Shown piece by piece: positions 12,390 through 24,720 of a stretch of 64,000 nt of DNA. This stretch comes from Lepus europaeus (lineage: Eukaryota; Chordata; Mammalia; Lagomorpha; Leporidae): the NCBI RefSeq assembly GCF_033115175.1, contig NC_084830.1, positions 116,028,709 through 116,092,708 on the forward strand, in the 5' to 3' direction. The position numbers and the translations under genes were made by a program. How positions within the stretch are numbered: the first letter of the stretch is position 1; every line of letters starts with the position of its first letter. The notes beneath the pieces were generated by a model. The model was not told the DNA's origin, ran no database searches, and was given only the letters and a program-made list of their open reading frames with translations.

Positions 12390-12985
12390 CAGGCAAACCA
12401 AAGAAAAGAAGAAGAAATTAGAAATCTAAAAAATATTGTCGGGAATCTACAGGATACTCTTAAAAAACCCAACATTCGGGTTCTAGGAGTTCCTGAAGGC
12501 ATGGAGAGGGAGAAAGGATTAGAAGGCATTTTCAGTGAGATACTAGCAAAAAATTTCCCAGGTTTGGAGAAGGACAGAGACATCTTAGTACAGGAAGCTT
12601 ATAGAACCCCTAATAAACATGACCAAAAGAGATCCTCACCACGACATGTTGTAATCAAACTCACCACAGTGAAACATAAAGAAAAGATCCTAAAATGTGC
12701 AAGAGAGAAATGTCAGATTACTCTCAGAGGATCTCCAATTAGACTCACAGCAGACTTCTCATCAGAAACCCTACAAGCTAGAAGGGAATGGTGAGACATA
12801 GCCCAGGTACTAAGAGAGAAAAACTGCCAGCCCAGAATACTATATCCCGCAAAGCTCTCATTTGTGAATGAAGGTGAAATTAAGACTTTTCATAGCAAAC
12901 AGAAACTGAAAGAATTTGTTGCCACTCATCCTGCCCTGCAAAAGATGCTTAAAGATGTGTTACACACAGAAACACAGAAACATGG
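12390..12985 (+). pseudogene. L1 ORF1 fragment (coiled-coil end, RRM and C-terminal domain)
   Basis: ORF1p is the RNA-binding chaperone of L1. One frame runs from about 12400 through EEIRNLKNIVGNLQDTL and NIRVLGVPEG to the RRM region, then RTPNKHDQKRSSPRH at about 12602-12646 and ETLQARREW, where a TGA at 12792-12794 interrupts it. Homology continues in frame past the stop (LREKNCQPRILYPAKLSF) to a TAA near 13006. The N-terminus is missing. No ORF2 follows within the next 800 bases, unlike a standard L1. Confidence 0.85.
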
Positions 12986-13788
12986 TCACCAATATGAAAG
13001 AAGGTAAAGGAAGGAAACCTCACAGCAAAAGATCACAGGAAGCTCAATTTCTCTTTGACAGAATTAAACTCTGATGCTCTGTTAAAGCAATGTGTTAAAG
13101 TAATCTATTATGTTCTCTTGATGTCTGTTAAATTCTAATTGTTCAAAATCAGCTGAATTTTTATTAAGAGCTATGGGTTATTTGAATATGTGCTTTGTTC
13201 AAAAATTTGAATAATCACCTTGTAACAATGAGCAAATTTGGTCTATGTTATGTCATGATTTTAAGAAATCTTATTTCAACCAGATAGTTTGGATTTTGAG
13301 CCTTCTTGGCATTCTTGACAGGCATTCAAAAAATCAAAGTTTCAAACAATCTGGTCTCTAAAATTTCCAGTAAATCCTGGACTTTGGTTTTTCCAGTTTG
13401 GGCCCAACTGAAAAAATCGAAGGACCTATGTCTCTCATCTTATAGAGACACCAACTAATCAGGCTATTTGGATTATATTAGAAGTACTGTCAAGATGTGA
13501 TGTGGTACCAGACTTTAAGTTTCTATAATGGAAAATGCTATTAATACAAATGTTTGAGAATTAAAAAGTCTAATGATCTTGTGTTACTAGACATGATAGT
13601 TATCTTAATGAGAAAGCCCCAGAGGCCTAAAGGGTTAAATACTTGTAAAATCCTACAGGTGCTTTCAAAAATACTGTGAAGCAAGCAAGTGCCTCTTGCT
13701 GGTTGATGAGTTTATAATTTTAAACATGGCGACTTAAAGTCTTTCGACATCCACAGTATATATGATTTGCTGCTCATAAAAATATTGG

Positions 13789-14546
13789 TATTTTTAATAA
13801 TTGTTCTTTATGGTGTTTTGCTTTGTACATGATTTGTATTTACTTTATTGCCATAGTAATTTCTCTCTCCATTTCCTAATTCTAATGACACCCATTTACC
13901 CATATTTTCATTTTCCTTTTATTTTTGAAACTTCTTTCAGTAAATATCTGCTCTCTAGACCCATCTAATATTGATAAATTTTGACTGAAATAAAAATCAG
14001 CACTAGCAATGATTGTAATTGTGCTCATTTTCCTCCATTGGAAGATGATTATTTGTCAGAAAAATGCAATCAATCGCAACTCAAGTATTCAAAAGAGAAA
14101 AGTTTAGAAAAACAGCACTTAGTGCCTTTTTTCTTCCTTCTGGACATTTTCTTGATTATATAACCTCTCACCTAAAACATGGTGAGAATACTTTAGTCTA
14201 CTGTAAATTATGAATTCTAGGTTGTGACAATATTCTGTTAGTTGATCTAGACATTATTAGAAAACTACTTTAAGATGTCTAAAAATGCTAGGGAAAAGAA
14301 TTAAAGATTTATTATTCTTTAAGCCCGTAATTTTGACAACCAATGATTCACCTTCCTGCTACAAAATTAACACTGTCTACAACAATTTTATACATATTTA
14401 GTCCAGGACAAGTCTACAGAATTTACTGCTAAAAATATCATCATTGTCTAAGGAAGAGAAACTTTACCTACATGTAGAAATTACTACAGAACACCCAGAC
14501 CTCTAACACGTACACAGATACATAAAGTATGTATACACATAGACTT
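13789..14546. other. AT-rich unique sequence
   Basis: No gene or repeat recognised. Confidence 0.5.
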
Positions 14547-14826
14547 TTTTTTTTTAAATTTGAAAGACAGACAGTTCTCACCTTCTAGTTCACTCCCCTA
14601 ATGCCCACAACAGCCTAGGCTGGGCCAGGCAGAAGCCAGGACCCAGGAACTGAACCCAGGTCTTCCACAAGGGTGGCAATAATCCAATTACCAGATGTAT
14701 CATCTGCTGCTTCCCATGTTGTGAATCAGCAGGAAGCTGCAATCGCAAGTAAAGCCAGGATTTTAAGCCAGGGGTTGAGATATAGGATGCAGGCATCCCA
14801 AACAGTGTCTTAGCCAAACACTTATT
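14547..14826 (-). mobile_element. Old CSINE, minus strand
   Basis: Poly-T at 14547, then a diverged reverse C-repeat with recognisable landmarks (ggccaggcagaagccaggac, gatgcaggcatccca). It lacks much of the CT-rich segment. The high divergence marks an old copy. Confidence 0.75.
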
Positions 14827-17611
14827 CCCAAAATACTTTTTAAAATAAAATATAGAAGAGAATGGGTACTCTCAATACTATTACAACTAACTACTGTGCA
14901 AAATGTTTATTATAGTTAACGAGTAGTTCATATTAAAAACTATGCATTTATAATCAAATGTTCCCTGTTCATATTTTATAATGTATAATCAGAAGGGACA
15001 AAAATGTTTTCCATTTATGTCTTACTGCAAGATTTGAGAAACAAAAAGAATGCATTACAAAAGGCAAAATAACACAGGAATTCTTTATGATAGGAAAAAA
15101 AAAGGCTTTATAGCATGCCCAATTTAAGCCAGAATGTGATGTCATGTAAATTTTGAAGGTAACTGAACAAATCAGGTACTTCTGATTGGTTTCCAAACCT
15201 AAGGGTAAATTCAGACCTATCCAGATCATGGGAAAAAGGAAATAAACAATTCTTTATATAACACGCAGTTGAATTTTAAAATGACCACTGGTATTTCCAA
15301 GATATCACACATCTTATAATTTTAGGGAAGACTCTAATTTACCTTAGCATTGTTGGTCTCTAATCTGATTAAATCTTTGAAAGATGCTCAAAAGGTAAGA
15401 ATACTTGAGTCCAATTGATTTTAAAATTCTGTACTTACTAACAATATCTCCACAAGTAACTAGAATTCAAAAGATGTTTTACACTACAGGTACATATGTT
15501 GGAAATATTTTGTTTTCATTTATTTTGAGATTTCTTTTTCTTTGAAAAAAAAAATGCCTGCGATTAATTGGAGAAATCTGGAATTGTTCCATCAAGAAAT
15601 AATTCCAAAACAAAGCAAGATACCATCTGGACCTCCACGTTAACTTGAGCATCCACAGCTTTAACTCTTCTTTGTAAACAGATTTAGAAGAATTTTGACC
15701 ATTTTTAATGAATAAGGAAATGTACTAACGACAGCAATTGAATCACAATTTTTAAGAGCCAATACTCTCAATTACAATTTGAACATCCATTATGTGCATA
15801 GGGATAAGGTTTTTTACAGAATCTCAACTTCTCATTAGGTCTTCTATTTCTATTTCTAAGGGCCAAGTTTCTGAGAATGGGCAGTGTAACTAACGGTAAC
15901 TTTGAAGTAGGACAACCAGTGAGAGGGGATTCTGGAGTACAGAAGGAAGCTGAGATAAACAGGTGAAAGTGAGAGGACACAGGAAATGGATATTTCCCAT
16001 GGAAATTCTGTTGATTATTTTTCTTTTTATTTCTCAGGAGTCTTGTCTCTGTTGAAAAACATACATATCCACTTCTTAAGAAAAACTATGCCTACCAGGG
16101 AAATTAGATAGTAAGTGATGACAGCCCCAATTTCTATCTGTTTAACTCAGTAGGTAATCAATATAAACCTGGCTACCTGTCCCTTTTGCTTAGAAAGCTT
16201 CATGAATAGGATATCATGAATTCCTTAAGTTCAAAGAATATAGTCAGAGGAAGTTAATTGTACCTAAAAATATTTTCTATTCATTGCAAATGTCTAGCAG
16301 GATAGTCATGATTGAAACAATGTACCAGTTACTTTTACTCTTCTATTTTTACAACACTATGATTCCTATTAGAATTTAGAGGCAACAGCAATAAAATCTC
16401 TGAACTCTGCATTAATGGCATAGTTTCATTTCAGAAATTTACTGACACTACACGGCACTACACAAGATCCTTAAAACAACATCTAGCCCTAGAACTCGAC
16501 CACCTGACCTGGCAACTGGAGAAGCTGAAGTCTCAAGTACTGGTTTTCCAGTTTCCTTGACAACCATCCCCACCACATTCCTTTTCCCATGCACTGACCT
16601 TGGTGTTTTCATACTTCCCTGAACTCCAACCTGTATTTACAGGTGCTGTCATGTCACCTGCAACAGTGATCCTCATCACTGACAGCTGTTTGTCAGACAG
16701 CCAGTTAGAATACTGGCGACATGAGCATTCTACAGGTGCATAAACCAACCTCCCTTTATATACTATCCATATCAGGATAACTAATTTTGATTTTGTGTTT
16801 ATTTTTACAGGGGATCCCTATTAATCTACAGTTTATGTTAAATTATTCTATTTTTCCAGGCTTACCATTCTAACACCTTTATTTTTTCCTCTAAGTTGAG
16901 TAGCTTGCTCTAATGTGGAATATTTTTTAAAAACATAAAAATCCCTTACTTAAATAACTCAAGTATCTATATTAGCACTTCTGTGACTTAAGATTCACCT
17001 GATAAAATGAATTTATTGTCATTTCCCACTGTATACTTGAGAATTTTCTAGAATTTAGAAACAGTCATAGAAACCAGATTATGGCAATTCTGAGAAAAGT
17101 TCAGAAACGATTTTCTTGGACATTTCTGGGAATCTGAAAAGTGGATAAACCATTCTAAGTGAAAACTCTTATAAGCCAAGGTAATCTTTCCTAGCTATGC
17201 TTCATAAAGCACTAGAATTTGATATTGTATTAATCATGTGATATAGAAAAGGAGTCTGGACGAAAATGCATTTATCAGAATATTGCTTAAAGACATTAAT
17301 TTGAACTGTTATCCTTCAAGAAGAGCATGAGTATACCTTATTGTCAAACAATTTGATGCACCTACATACTTTGAAATTGTTTTTCTTAAAATTATCTATG
17401 TAGTTTTGAGCACTGTAGAATACTAGATCAGGCAAATAAAAGAAAATTGAGGAGCTGACATTAAGTTGAATTTCTAAGAAGATATTTTATAAGCTAATAC
17501 CGAAATTTATAGTCATTTGTTATTGAGACTTAATTATCCTTTTTACTACGAATTGTGCATATGCTGCCCCAGACACCTTAAGAAGAAATAAATTTGATAG
17601 GAAATACAGCA
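14827..17611. other. Unique sequence, 2.8 kb without repeats
   Basis: No gene, RNA gene or repeat recognised. The stretch around 16500-16750 is less AT-rich, but its open frame has no recognisable domain. Confidence 0.5.
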
Positions 17612-17770
17612 CCGGTTTTTTTTTTTTTAACGCTTTTGAAAGATTTAAATTTATTTACTTGAAAGTCAGAGTTACAGAAACAGAGCAAGAGAGTGAGAGA
17701 TCTTCCATCTGCTGGAATGGCTGAAATAGCCATGGCTTGGCAATTGAAACTAGGAGCCAGGAGCTTACCT
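17612..17770 (-). mobile_element. Truncated CSINE, minus strand
   Basis: The T-run at 17617-17628 is followed by the reverse of the SINE tail, CT-rich segment and body up to aggagccaggagctt. The tRNA-like head is missing, and L1 sequence begins directly after it. Confidence 0.8.
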
Positions 17771-18116
17771 TATATTTTCCTCTTGTAATTTGACTGTTTG
17801 ATGGTATCAGGTATTAAGATTTATATCCTTGATCAACTGTGAGTGATTTTTATATAGGGTATAAGATAGGGGTCTTGTTTCATACTTCCACATGTGGAGA
17901 TTCAATTGTTCCAGCACCATCTGTTGAAGAGATTGTCCTTTCCCTGGGATTGATTTTAGCTCCTTTGTAAAAGATTAGTTGGTTGTACATGCATGGTGTG
18001 ATATCTGGAGTTTATTCTGTTCCTTTGGTTTACATGTCTATTTTTGTGCCAACACCAGGCCATTTTGATTATAACTGCCCAGTGTTGAAATGTGGTATTG
18101 TGATGCCTCTGGCTTT

Positions 18117-18259
18117 GTTTTTGTTGTATAATATTGCTTTTGCTATTTGGGGTCTCTTGTGTTTCCATACAAATTTTTTTGCATTTTTTTTGAGATCTAA
18201 GGACATCATTTGTATTTTGATTGATATCACATTGAATCTGTAAATTGCTTTTGGTAGTA
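18117..18259. repeat. Direct duplication inside L1 fossil, copy 1
   Basis: Shares tgttgtataatattgctttt and ctatttggggtctcttgtgt with 18727-18859. This copy sits at the expected ORF2 position and has about 10 extra bases in the T-run near 18181-18190. Confidence 0.9.
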
Positions 18260-18726
18260 TGGACACTTAGATGTTATTAATTCTTCCAATCCACAAACAT
18301 GGAAAATTTTCTCGTTTTTCATGTATGGGTCTTCTCTTTCTTTCTTTAATATTTTGTAATTTTCATAATAGATATTTTTCACCTCCTTGGTTAAATTTAT
18401 TACAAGGTATTTTTTTGCAGCTATTGTGAATGGGATTGAACTTAGAAGTTCTTTCTTGGCCATAGCATTGTCTGTGTATACAAAGGCTATTGATTTTTTT
18501 TCTATTAATTTTTATCCCACTACTTTACCAAACAGTTTTATGAGCTCCAATAGTTTCCTTGTGGAATCTTTTGGATTCCCTATATAGAGAATCATGTCAT
18601 CATTGACTTCCTCTCCAATTTGTATAACTGTGATTTCTTTTTCTTGAGTAATGTCTTTGGCTAAATCTTCCAGGACTATACTGAATAGAAATGGTGAAAG
18701 TGAGCATCCATGTCTGCTTCTGGGCC

Positions 18727-18859
18727 TTTTGTTGTATAATATTGCTTTTGCTATTTGGGGTCTCTTGTGTTTCCATACAAATTTTTTTTTTGAGATCTAA
18801 GAACGTCATTTGTATTTTGAATGATATCACATTGATCCTGTAAATTGCTTTTGGTAGTA
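18727..18859. repeat. Direct duplication inside L1 fossil, copy 2
   Basis: Second copy of the 18117-18259 segment, out of place within the ORF2 order: L1 sequence on either side belongs to the reverse transcriptase region around the [10 protein letters not shown] motif. It was probably copied in after or during L1 insertion. Confidence 0.88.
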
Positions 18860-18975
18860 CGCTTCCGACTTTTCCCCATTCAGTAAGATGCTGGCTGTGG
18901 GTTTCCATATGTTGCCTTGATTGTGTTGAGGAATGTTTCTTGTATACCTAATTTGCTTAAAGTTTTCATCATGAA

Positions 18976-19269
18976 TGGATGTTAGTTTTCAAAAGAAATT
19001 AAAAAATACCCAACAAAAGCCATGTTGTCTTTTATTAACAAACATCTTAAAATCTCAGTGTTTACGATGCTCAGAAAAATATGCTTCCATAATTTGGGAT
19101 ATTTATGTGATCTAAAGCTATGCAGGAATAGTTTTAAAGATGTCATTCCAAATGGTTTTGTATTATTGTAAAAACATAAATAGAGTTTCATTGGTTTATT
19201 AGACAATCAATAATCATATTCCTTCAAAACTGGGTAAGATATACAAAGCTATAAAAGTGTTTACATAAT
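18976..19269. other. AT-rich unique spacer
   Basis: Nothing recognised. Confidence 0.5.
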
Positions 19270-19282
19270 AATTCTTAGTTTT

Positions 19283-19613
19283 GGCTGGCGCTGTGGCTCA
19301 CTTGGCTAATCCTCTGCCTGTGGCGCCAGCACCCCGGGTTCTAGTCCCGGTCAGGGCGCCAGATTCTGTCCCGGTTACACCTCTTCCAGTCCAGCTCTCT
19401 TCTGTGGCCCGGGAAGGCAGTGGAGGATGGCCCAAGTGCTTGGGCCCTGCACCCGTGTGGGAGACCAGGAGGAAGCACCTGGCTCCTGGATTCGGATTGG
19501 TGCAGTGCACTGGCTGTAGCGGCCATTTGGCGGGTGAACCAACGGAAGGAAAACCTTTCTCTCTGTCTCTCTCTTTCTCTCTCACTGTATAACTATGCCT
19601 GTCAAAAAAGAAA
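19283..19613 (+). mobile_element. GC-rich CSINE with TSD
   Basis: Complete copy (ggctggcgctgtggctcac head, GC-rich body, CTGCCTGTC-like end and A-tail). The TSD is near-perfect (aattcttagttt at 19270-19281, aattcttggttt at 19614-19625). Confidence 0.96.
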
Positions 19614-19625
19614 AATTCTTGGTTT

Positions 19626-21991
19626 CCCAACTACATGCATTTGAAGTTGGTTATGCATGCTGTATTGAAAAATAGTTTACATCTTTCATGGATTACAGCA
19701 ATTGTCACAATCTGGGAAAGATTTCATGGAAGCATGAGCCACGCTTTTAAAGTGCAATGCCATCTTATGCAGTATTGTTTTTGTACACTTTAATAATTAG
19801 ATTTGTTTGTTTCATGGCATGTGGCTTTGCTGTTCACATTGGTAATAATGCCTCTAACCTCTTACCATTGAAACATGTTAAATTAGAGCTTCCAATTTAT
19901 GTGTCACTGACCCTTTATTTAACTGTGATTCTGGATCTAATTATTATAAACATGATTTAACAAACCATATGCTCACTCATCTGTGCTTTATTGTATTAAT
20001 GTGTCCCCTAAAGTATTCTGAAGTTAATATATAGCCAAAATGAGTGTCCTTAGAGCAGGTAGATAATAGGTATTCTTACTTTTTATGATAGTAATATGGA
20101 AGCAAAATAAATAATAAAGTAATAATGAACAATAAACTATGATTTTAACTATAGAAAATATATCATGGAATACTAAAGAGTAGATTGATAATCGAATATA
20201 TCTAGAAAAATCATGATTGTGAAAGTCAGCTTTAAGCAGCTCTGCCTCTTTCACTGTCCGTATATACATTTTCAGTTTTCTTAATACAGGAATGATTTTA
20301 TGAATAAAACATTGATAAGACCACATACTCAAAGTTAGTGTATAGAAATCTTCAAACTACTATACCTACTCTTGAATAGGTTTTTGAATTGAGTATAATC
20401 TATCAATCTGTAAAATAGCACAATAACAGCAAATATTTTAACTGATTCCTGCCAGATCTAATTTGAATTCAGACTTTCAAGATGAGTACAGAATGACACT
20501 GTACCCAATACACTGTTCTAGACATTATTTTGTTATGAACTATTATGTCCCTTATGTGCCAGGTGTCCTAGAAACATTTTACATAATTTTGTACTACTTA
20601 TTTTGTATTCTAGTGTTTTTACTGCTATTGAAACCATTAGCACTTTCTATATATTTTCTGCAAACTGATAGTCTTGCTTCTTCAGTAATACTTATGTTAC
20701 ATGGGAGAATCAAGAGATGGGCCTTATAAATAGTATTACTAAAACCAAGTAAGAGAAAACAAACAAAACGCAGCAGACAACTGAAAGCTTCCTCACTGAC
20801 AATAACTTCAACAATGATTCAGGACTGTACATTGATTAAATGGTTTTCTTTACTTTCAAATGCACATTTTCTTTCATTCTTTAGTCTCAGGTTATTAACC
20901 TTAACGTGATAGCAAATGGCCAACATTAAAGAATGAACAGATTCTTCATTTTCCAACAACTGAACATACTGCCTACACCAATGGATCATGTTACCTATAA
21001 TGTACTATATCATCTTATGGTTTTTTGATAACCTAATGATATGAAACAGACATGGAGAAAACTATGTCTTTTTATGTCTAACCTATATCTGAACATTTTT
21101 GATTGTTTTCAACACATTTGAATCAAAAAATTAAATATATTCTAATATAAATCAGCAGTTAATTTTATTATACTCATAATATTATTTCATCGTATCATCA
21201 TTTTCTTTGATATACATATTCATATAACACAGTGCACATATGGAGAACAATTTCAAGCTGCTTAAAAAATACTCCAGTGGATGTCAGATTATCCAACACT
21301 TAACTTAGTCAAATTTGACTAAGGCAAATTATTCTGTAAGGCATATGACAATGTAAGAGAGAGATCACCAGCAGAAACATCAGGAGCGCTAGTAAATGAT
21401 ATCCGAAATAAAAATGCACATTGAGTAGCAGTTGTTATGTTTCTGCATGATGTTTGTTAAAATCTGTGCTTAATTTTCCACCTCTTTTGGGAGCAATGAG
21501 ATTTAAACATCTGGTGCTAGGAAGAGATGCTCCTTTAAACAAAAAGGTAAAGATCTGATGAGAGAAATTCCATTTCTATTTCACCATTCTCCATTTGTAT
21601 TTAAAGGCAGTATGCCTGGAGGGGAAGCAGCCATTTTATGGTCATGTAGTAGCAAGAAAAAGTCCTAAAATTTATGCTAAGGCTGACAGAGCACAATAAA
21701 ATGAGCCCAGGTCCCTGCTTATATCTTTGAGAGGAGGATGTTGTAATGCCTATTTATATACCTTTTGGGAGAAAAATAAACTGCCATTTGTTTAAACCAC
21801 TGGTAGTCAGATTGTCTGCCTTTTACAGCTAAATATATTCCTGTTAGGCACATAAAGACAATCAGGAATGCTTTTTTCATCTGAACTTCTCTTCATATTA
21901 CCTTTGACTTGAAGTTTCAAAGAGCAGGTAGCAAGTTCCTCAGATATTTATTGGGCATTGTGAAGTTAGAAATGAGTCATGCTTACTTTGG
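19626..21991. other. Unique AT-rich sequence, 2.4 kb
   Basis: No gene or repeat family recognised. Small open frames have no recognisable domains. Confidence 0.5.
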
Positions 21992-22009
21992 CTATTTCCT
22001 ATATTTTCT

Positions 22010-23672
22010 TTTTTTTTTTAAATTTAACTTTTATTTAATGAATATAAATTTCCAAAGTACAGCTTATGGGTTACAATGGCTTCCCCCTCCCAAAACTTCC
22101 CTCCTACCCACAACCCTCCCCTTTCCCGCTCTCTATCCCCTTCCAATCACATCATGATTCATTTTCAATTCTCTTTATATACAGAAGATCAGTTTAGTAT
22201 ATATTAGGTAAAAATTTCAACAGTTTGCCCCCACATAGCAACACAAAGTGAAAAAAAAATACTGTTGGAGTACTAGTTTAGCATTAAATAAGAGTGTACA
22301 GCACATTAAAAACAGAGATCCTACATAATATTTCTTTTTTAAATTAATTAATTTTCTATGCCATTTCCAATTTAACACCAGGTTGTTTTTTTTTTTTCAT
22401 TTCCAATTATCTTTATATACAGAAGATCAATTCAGTATATAATTAGTAAAGATCTCATCAGTTTGTACCCACGCAGAAACACAAAGTGTAAAAATACTGT
22501 TTCAGTACTAGTTATAGCATCACTGCACATTAGACAACACATTAAGGACAGATCCCACATGGGATGTACGTACACAGTGACTTCTGTTCCTGACTTAACA
22601 ATCTGACACTCCTGTTCATGGCGTCAGTAATCTCCCTAGGCTCTAGTCATGAGTTGCCAGGGCTATGGAAGCCTTTAGAGTTCGCTGACTTTGATCTTAT
22701 TCCGATAGCGTCATAGTCAAATTGGAAGTTCTCTCCTCTCTTCAGAGAAAGGTACCTCCTTCTTTGATGGCCCCGTTCTTTCCACTGGGATCTCACTCAC
22801 AGAGATCTTTCAACCCAAATGCCCATCAACAGTAGACTGGATAAAGAAATTATGGGACATGTACTCCATAGAATATTATACAGCAGTAAGGAACAATGAA
22901 ACCCAGTCATTTGCAACAAGATGGAGGAATCTGGAAAACATCATGCTGAGTGAATTAAGCCAGTCCCAAAGAGACAACTATCATTTGTTTTCCCTGATCG
23001 GTGACAACTAACTGAGCACCAAAGGGGAAACCTGTGAAGTGAAATGGACACTATAAGAAACAATGAACTGATCAGTTCTTGTCCTGACTCTAGATGTACA
23101 ATGTAATACTTTATCCTTTTTAGTATTTGTTGTTGTTGTTGTTCTAGTACTAGTGGTTGAACTCTGTAATTAACACACAATTATTCTTAGGTGTTTAAAT
23201 TTTAACTGAAAAGTGATCCCTGTTAAATTTAAGAGTGGAAAAAGAGAGGGAGGAGATGTACAATTTGGGACATGCACAATCAGACTTGCCCCAAATGATG
23301 GAGTTAGAAATGTGCCAGGGGATTCCAATACAATCCCAACAAGGTGGCATGTACCAATGCCATCTAAATAGTCCAAGTGATCAATTTCAGTTCACATTCG
23401 ATGGCTCTGATAGGTCCAAGAATCAAAGGGATCACACAAACAAGACAAGTGTCTGCTAATACTAACTGATAGAATCAAAAAGGGAGAGAAAGATCCAACA
23501 TGGGAAGTGGGATACACAGCAGACCCATAGAATGGCAGACGTCCTAAACAACACTCTGGCCTCAGAATCAGCCCTTAAGGCATCTGGATCTGGCTGAAGA
23601 GCCCATGAGAGTATTGTAGGCATGGAAAGCCAAGACACCATGGAAAAGAAAAAAAAAAAAGAAGAAGAAGAC
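22010..23672 (-). mobile_element. L1 3' end with 5' inversion and 18-bp TSD
   Basis: The left part (22010-22805) is the complement of a leporid L1 3' UTR, tail first (poly-T at 22009-22019). The right part (22806-23672) is plus-strand and reads the end of ORF2 (KCPSTVDWIKKLWDMYS near 22820-22868, MLSELSQSQRDNYH near 22942) into the upstream 3' UTR. An 18-bp TSD, ctatttcctatattttct, flanks the whole at 21992-22009 and 23673-23690. This is the classic product of twin priming, with the 5' segment inverted and a few bases lost at the junction. Confidence 0.93.
22160..22563 (-). repeat. Tandemly duplicated L1 3' UTR block
   Basis: A block of about 165 bp, with landmarks ctttatatacagaagatca, acacaaagtg, tactgtt and cacatta, occurs at 22161-22326 and again, diverged, at 22399-22563. 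A T-run (22386-22398) and AT-rich linker separate them. The L1 tail at 10014 has only one such block. Confidence 0.8.
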
Positions 23673-23690
23673 CTATTTCCTATATTTTCT

Positions 23691-24239
23691 ATGCAGGTAA
23701 AGAGTATAGAAACATAATTAATAATGGAAACAAATTTTTACAAAAACAAAAGGAGTAAGAGAGAGGCTTCAGATAACCCTGTGAACAAAGAAAATTATCA
23801 TAGGCTATATGATTTTATTGTTTTGGTTTCAGTATTAGTTTTTCTTTACTATTTGTGATCTCTGGGAGACATTGCTACTCTACATGTTTTATGTCATCTC
23901 AGGCTCTACAACTTTCAGGCTTCAAGCACTCCTCACTATTCAGTGACACAGCCCTGAGTCAATCTTCATGATGATGTGCATGATTATTGCATTGTACTAA
24001 CCTTCATGAAGAGCTCAGGTTCAAAGTCATATTAAAATACCCTCCCAAACCTCTTATTCCTCCATCCTACAAGAGTCTTTACATTTATTTGGGGTTGGAA
24101 GTGAAATCTAAACATATGGAGCATTTGTGAAGTTGTTCAGTATCTGTAGCCCAAAAGATAAAATTATATTAATAAGTACATAAGGATTTGGTTATATGGT
24201 GTTTCTCAAAATAATTATACCACATTACTTGCTTTCGCT
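23691..24239. other. Unique sequence between two L1 insertions
   Basis: No gene or repeat recognised. Confidence 0.5.
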
Positions 24240-24720
24240 CCTCTGATCAAAGTGCCCTACTCAATTTGCTGAGGTGATCTGCACCTGATCTCTGTTCTGA
24301 TTCAGGGAATAGCAGGCAACTCATGCCAGCAACAGAGCACCTTGCAGGACAAAGAGAAAATTCTCTCCACAAGGTTAATGGTCTGTTCCGGGCACAGACC
24401 ATAGAGTGAGAGGTATGTGAGGTGTTGCTGGATTCCAGTGTGCCCATGCAGTCTGAGTGCAAAAACTCAGAGCTCTCTGCATGTTTGGGAGAGATGTCAT
24501 GGAGAAATCAGGGAAGACACTATGGAGCAGGTCAGTGTGGTGCTGGTGCCTGGGTGGGTAGGGTCCTATACATCACAAGCTCACTTTAGGCCAGGAGTCA
24601 GCTGGTTCACCCTGAAAGAGAAGGGCTGGGACTGTGAACAGTGTACAGGGAAAAGTACAGTGGAAAGACAGAAGAGAGAATACTGGATCTAGCAGACAGA
24701 ACTTTTGAAATATTTCACTT
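24240..24720 (+). mobile_element. Possible L1 5' region
   Basis: A less AT-rich stretch immediately upstream of the ORF1 remnant, in the place where an L1 5' UTR would lie. I do not recognise it by sequence; position and composition are the only support. Confidence 0.35.

Larger units (their letters stand above)
10014..13779 (-). mobile_element. Composite L1/half-L1-like insertion with 5' inversion
   Basis: The left part (10014 to about 12350) reads on the minus strand and begins with a poly-T and the complement of a rabbit L1 3' end. The right part (about 12350-13779) reads on the plus strand and carries an L1 ORF1 fragment followed by non-ORF2 sequence. A 9-bp repeat, aaatattgg, at 10005-10013 and 13780-13788 may be the TSD, which would make this one insertion with an inverted 5' segment (twin priming). 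ORF1 without ORF2 recalls half-L1 (HAL1) elements. The single-insertion reading is inference; two neighbouring fossils are the alternative. Confidence 0.6.
17780..18975 (-). mobile_element. L1 ORF2 fossil, minus strand
   Basis: Minus-strand translation shows reverse transcriptase palm landmarks ([18 protein letters not shown] near 18650-18700, then [19 protein letters not shown] near 18545-18600) and downstream ORF2 thumb sequence (18227-18463). Stops and frameshifts interrupt it, and it has no L1 3' end. It contains a direct duplication of about 140 bp. Confidence 0.88.
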
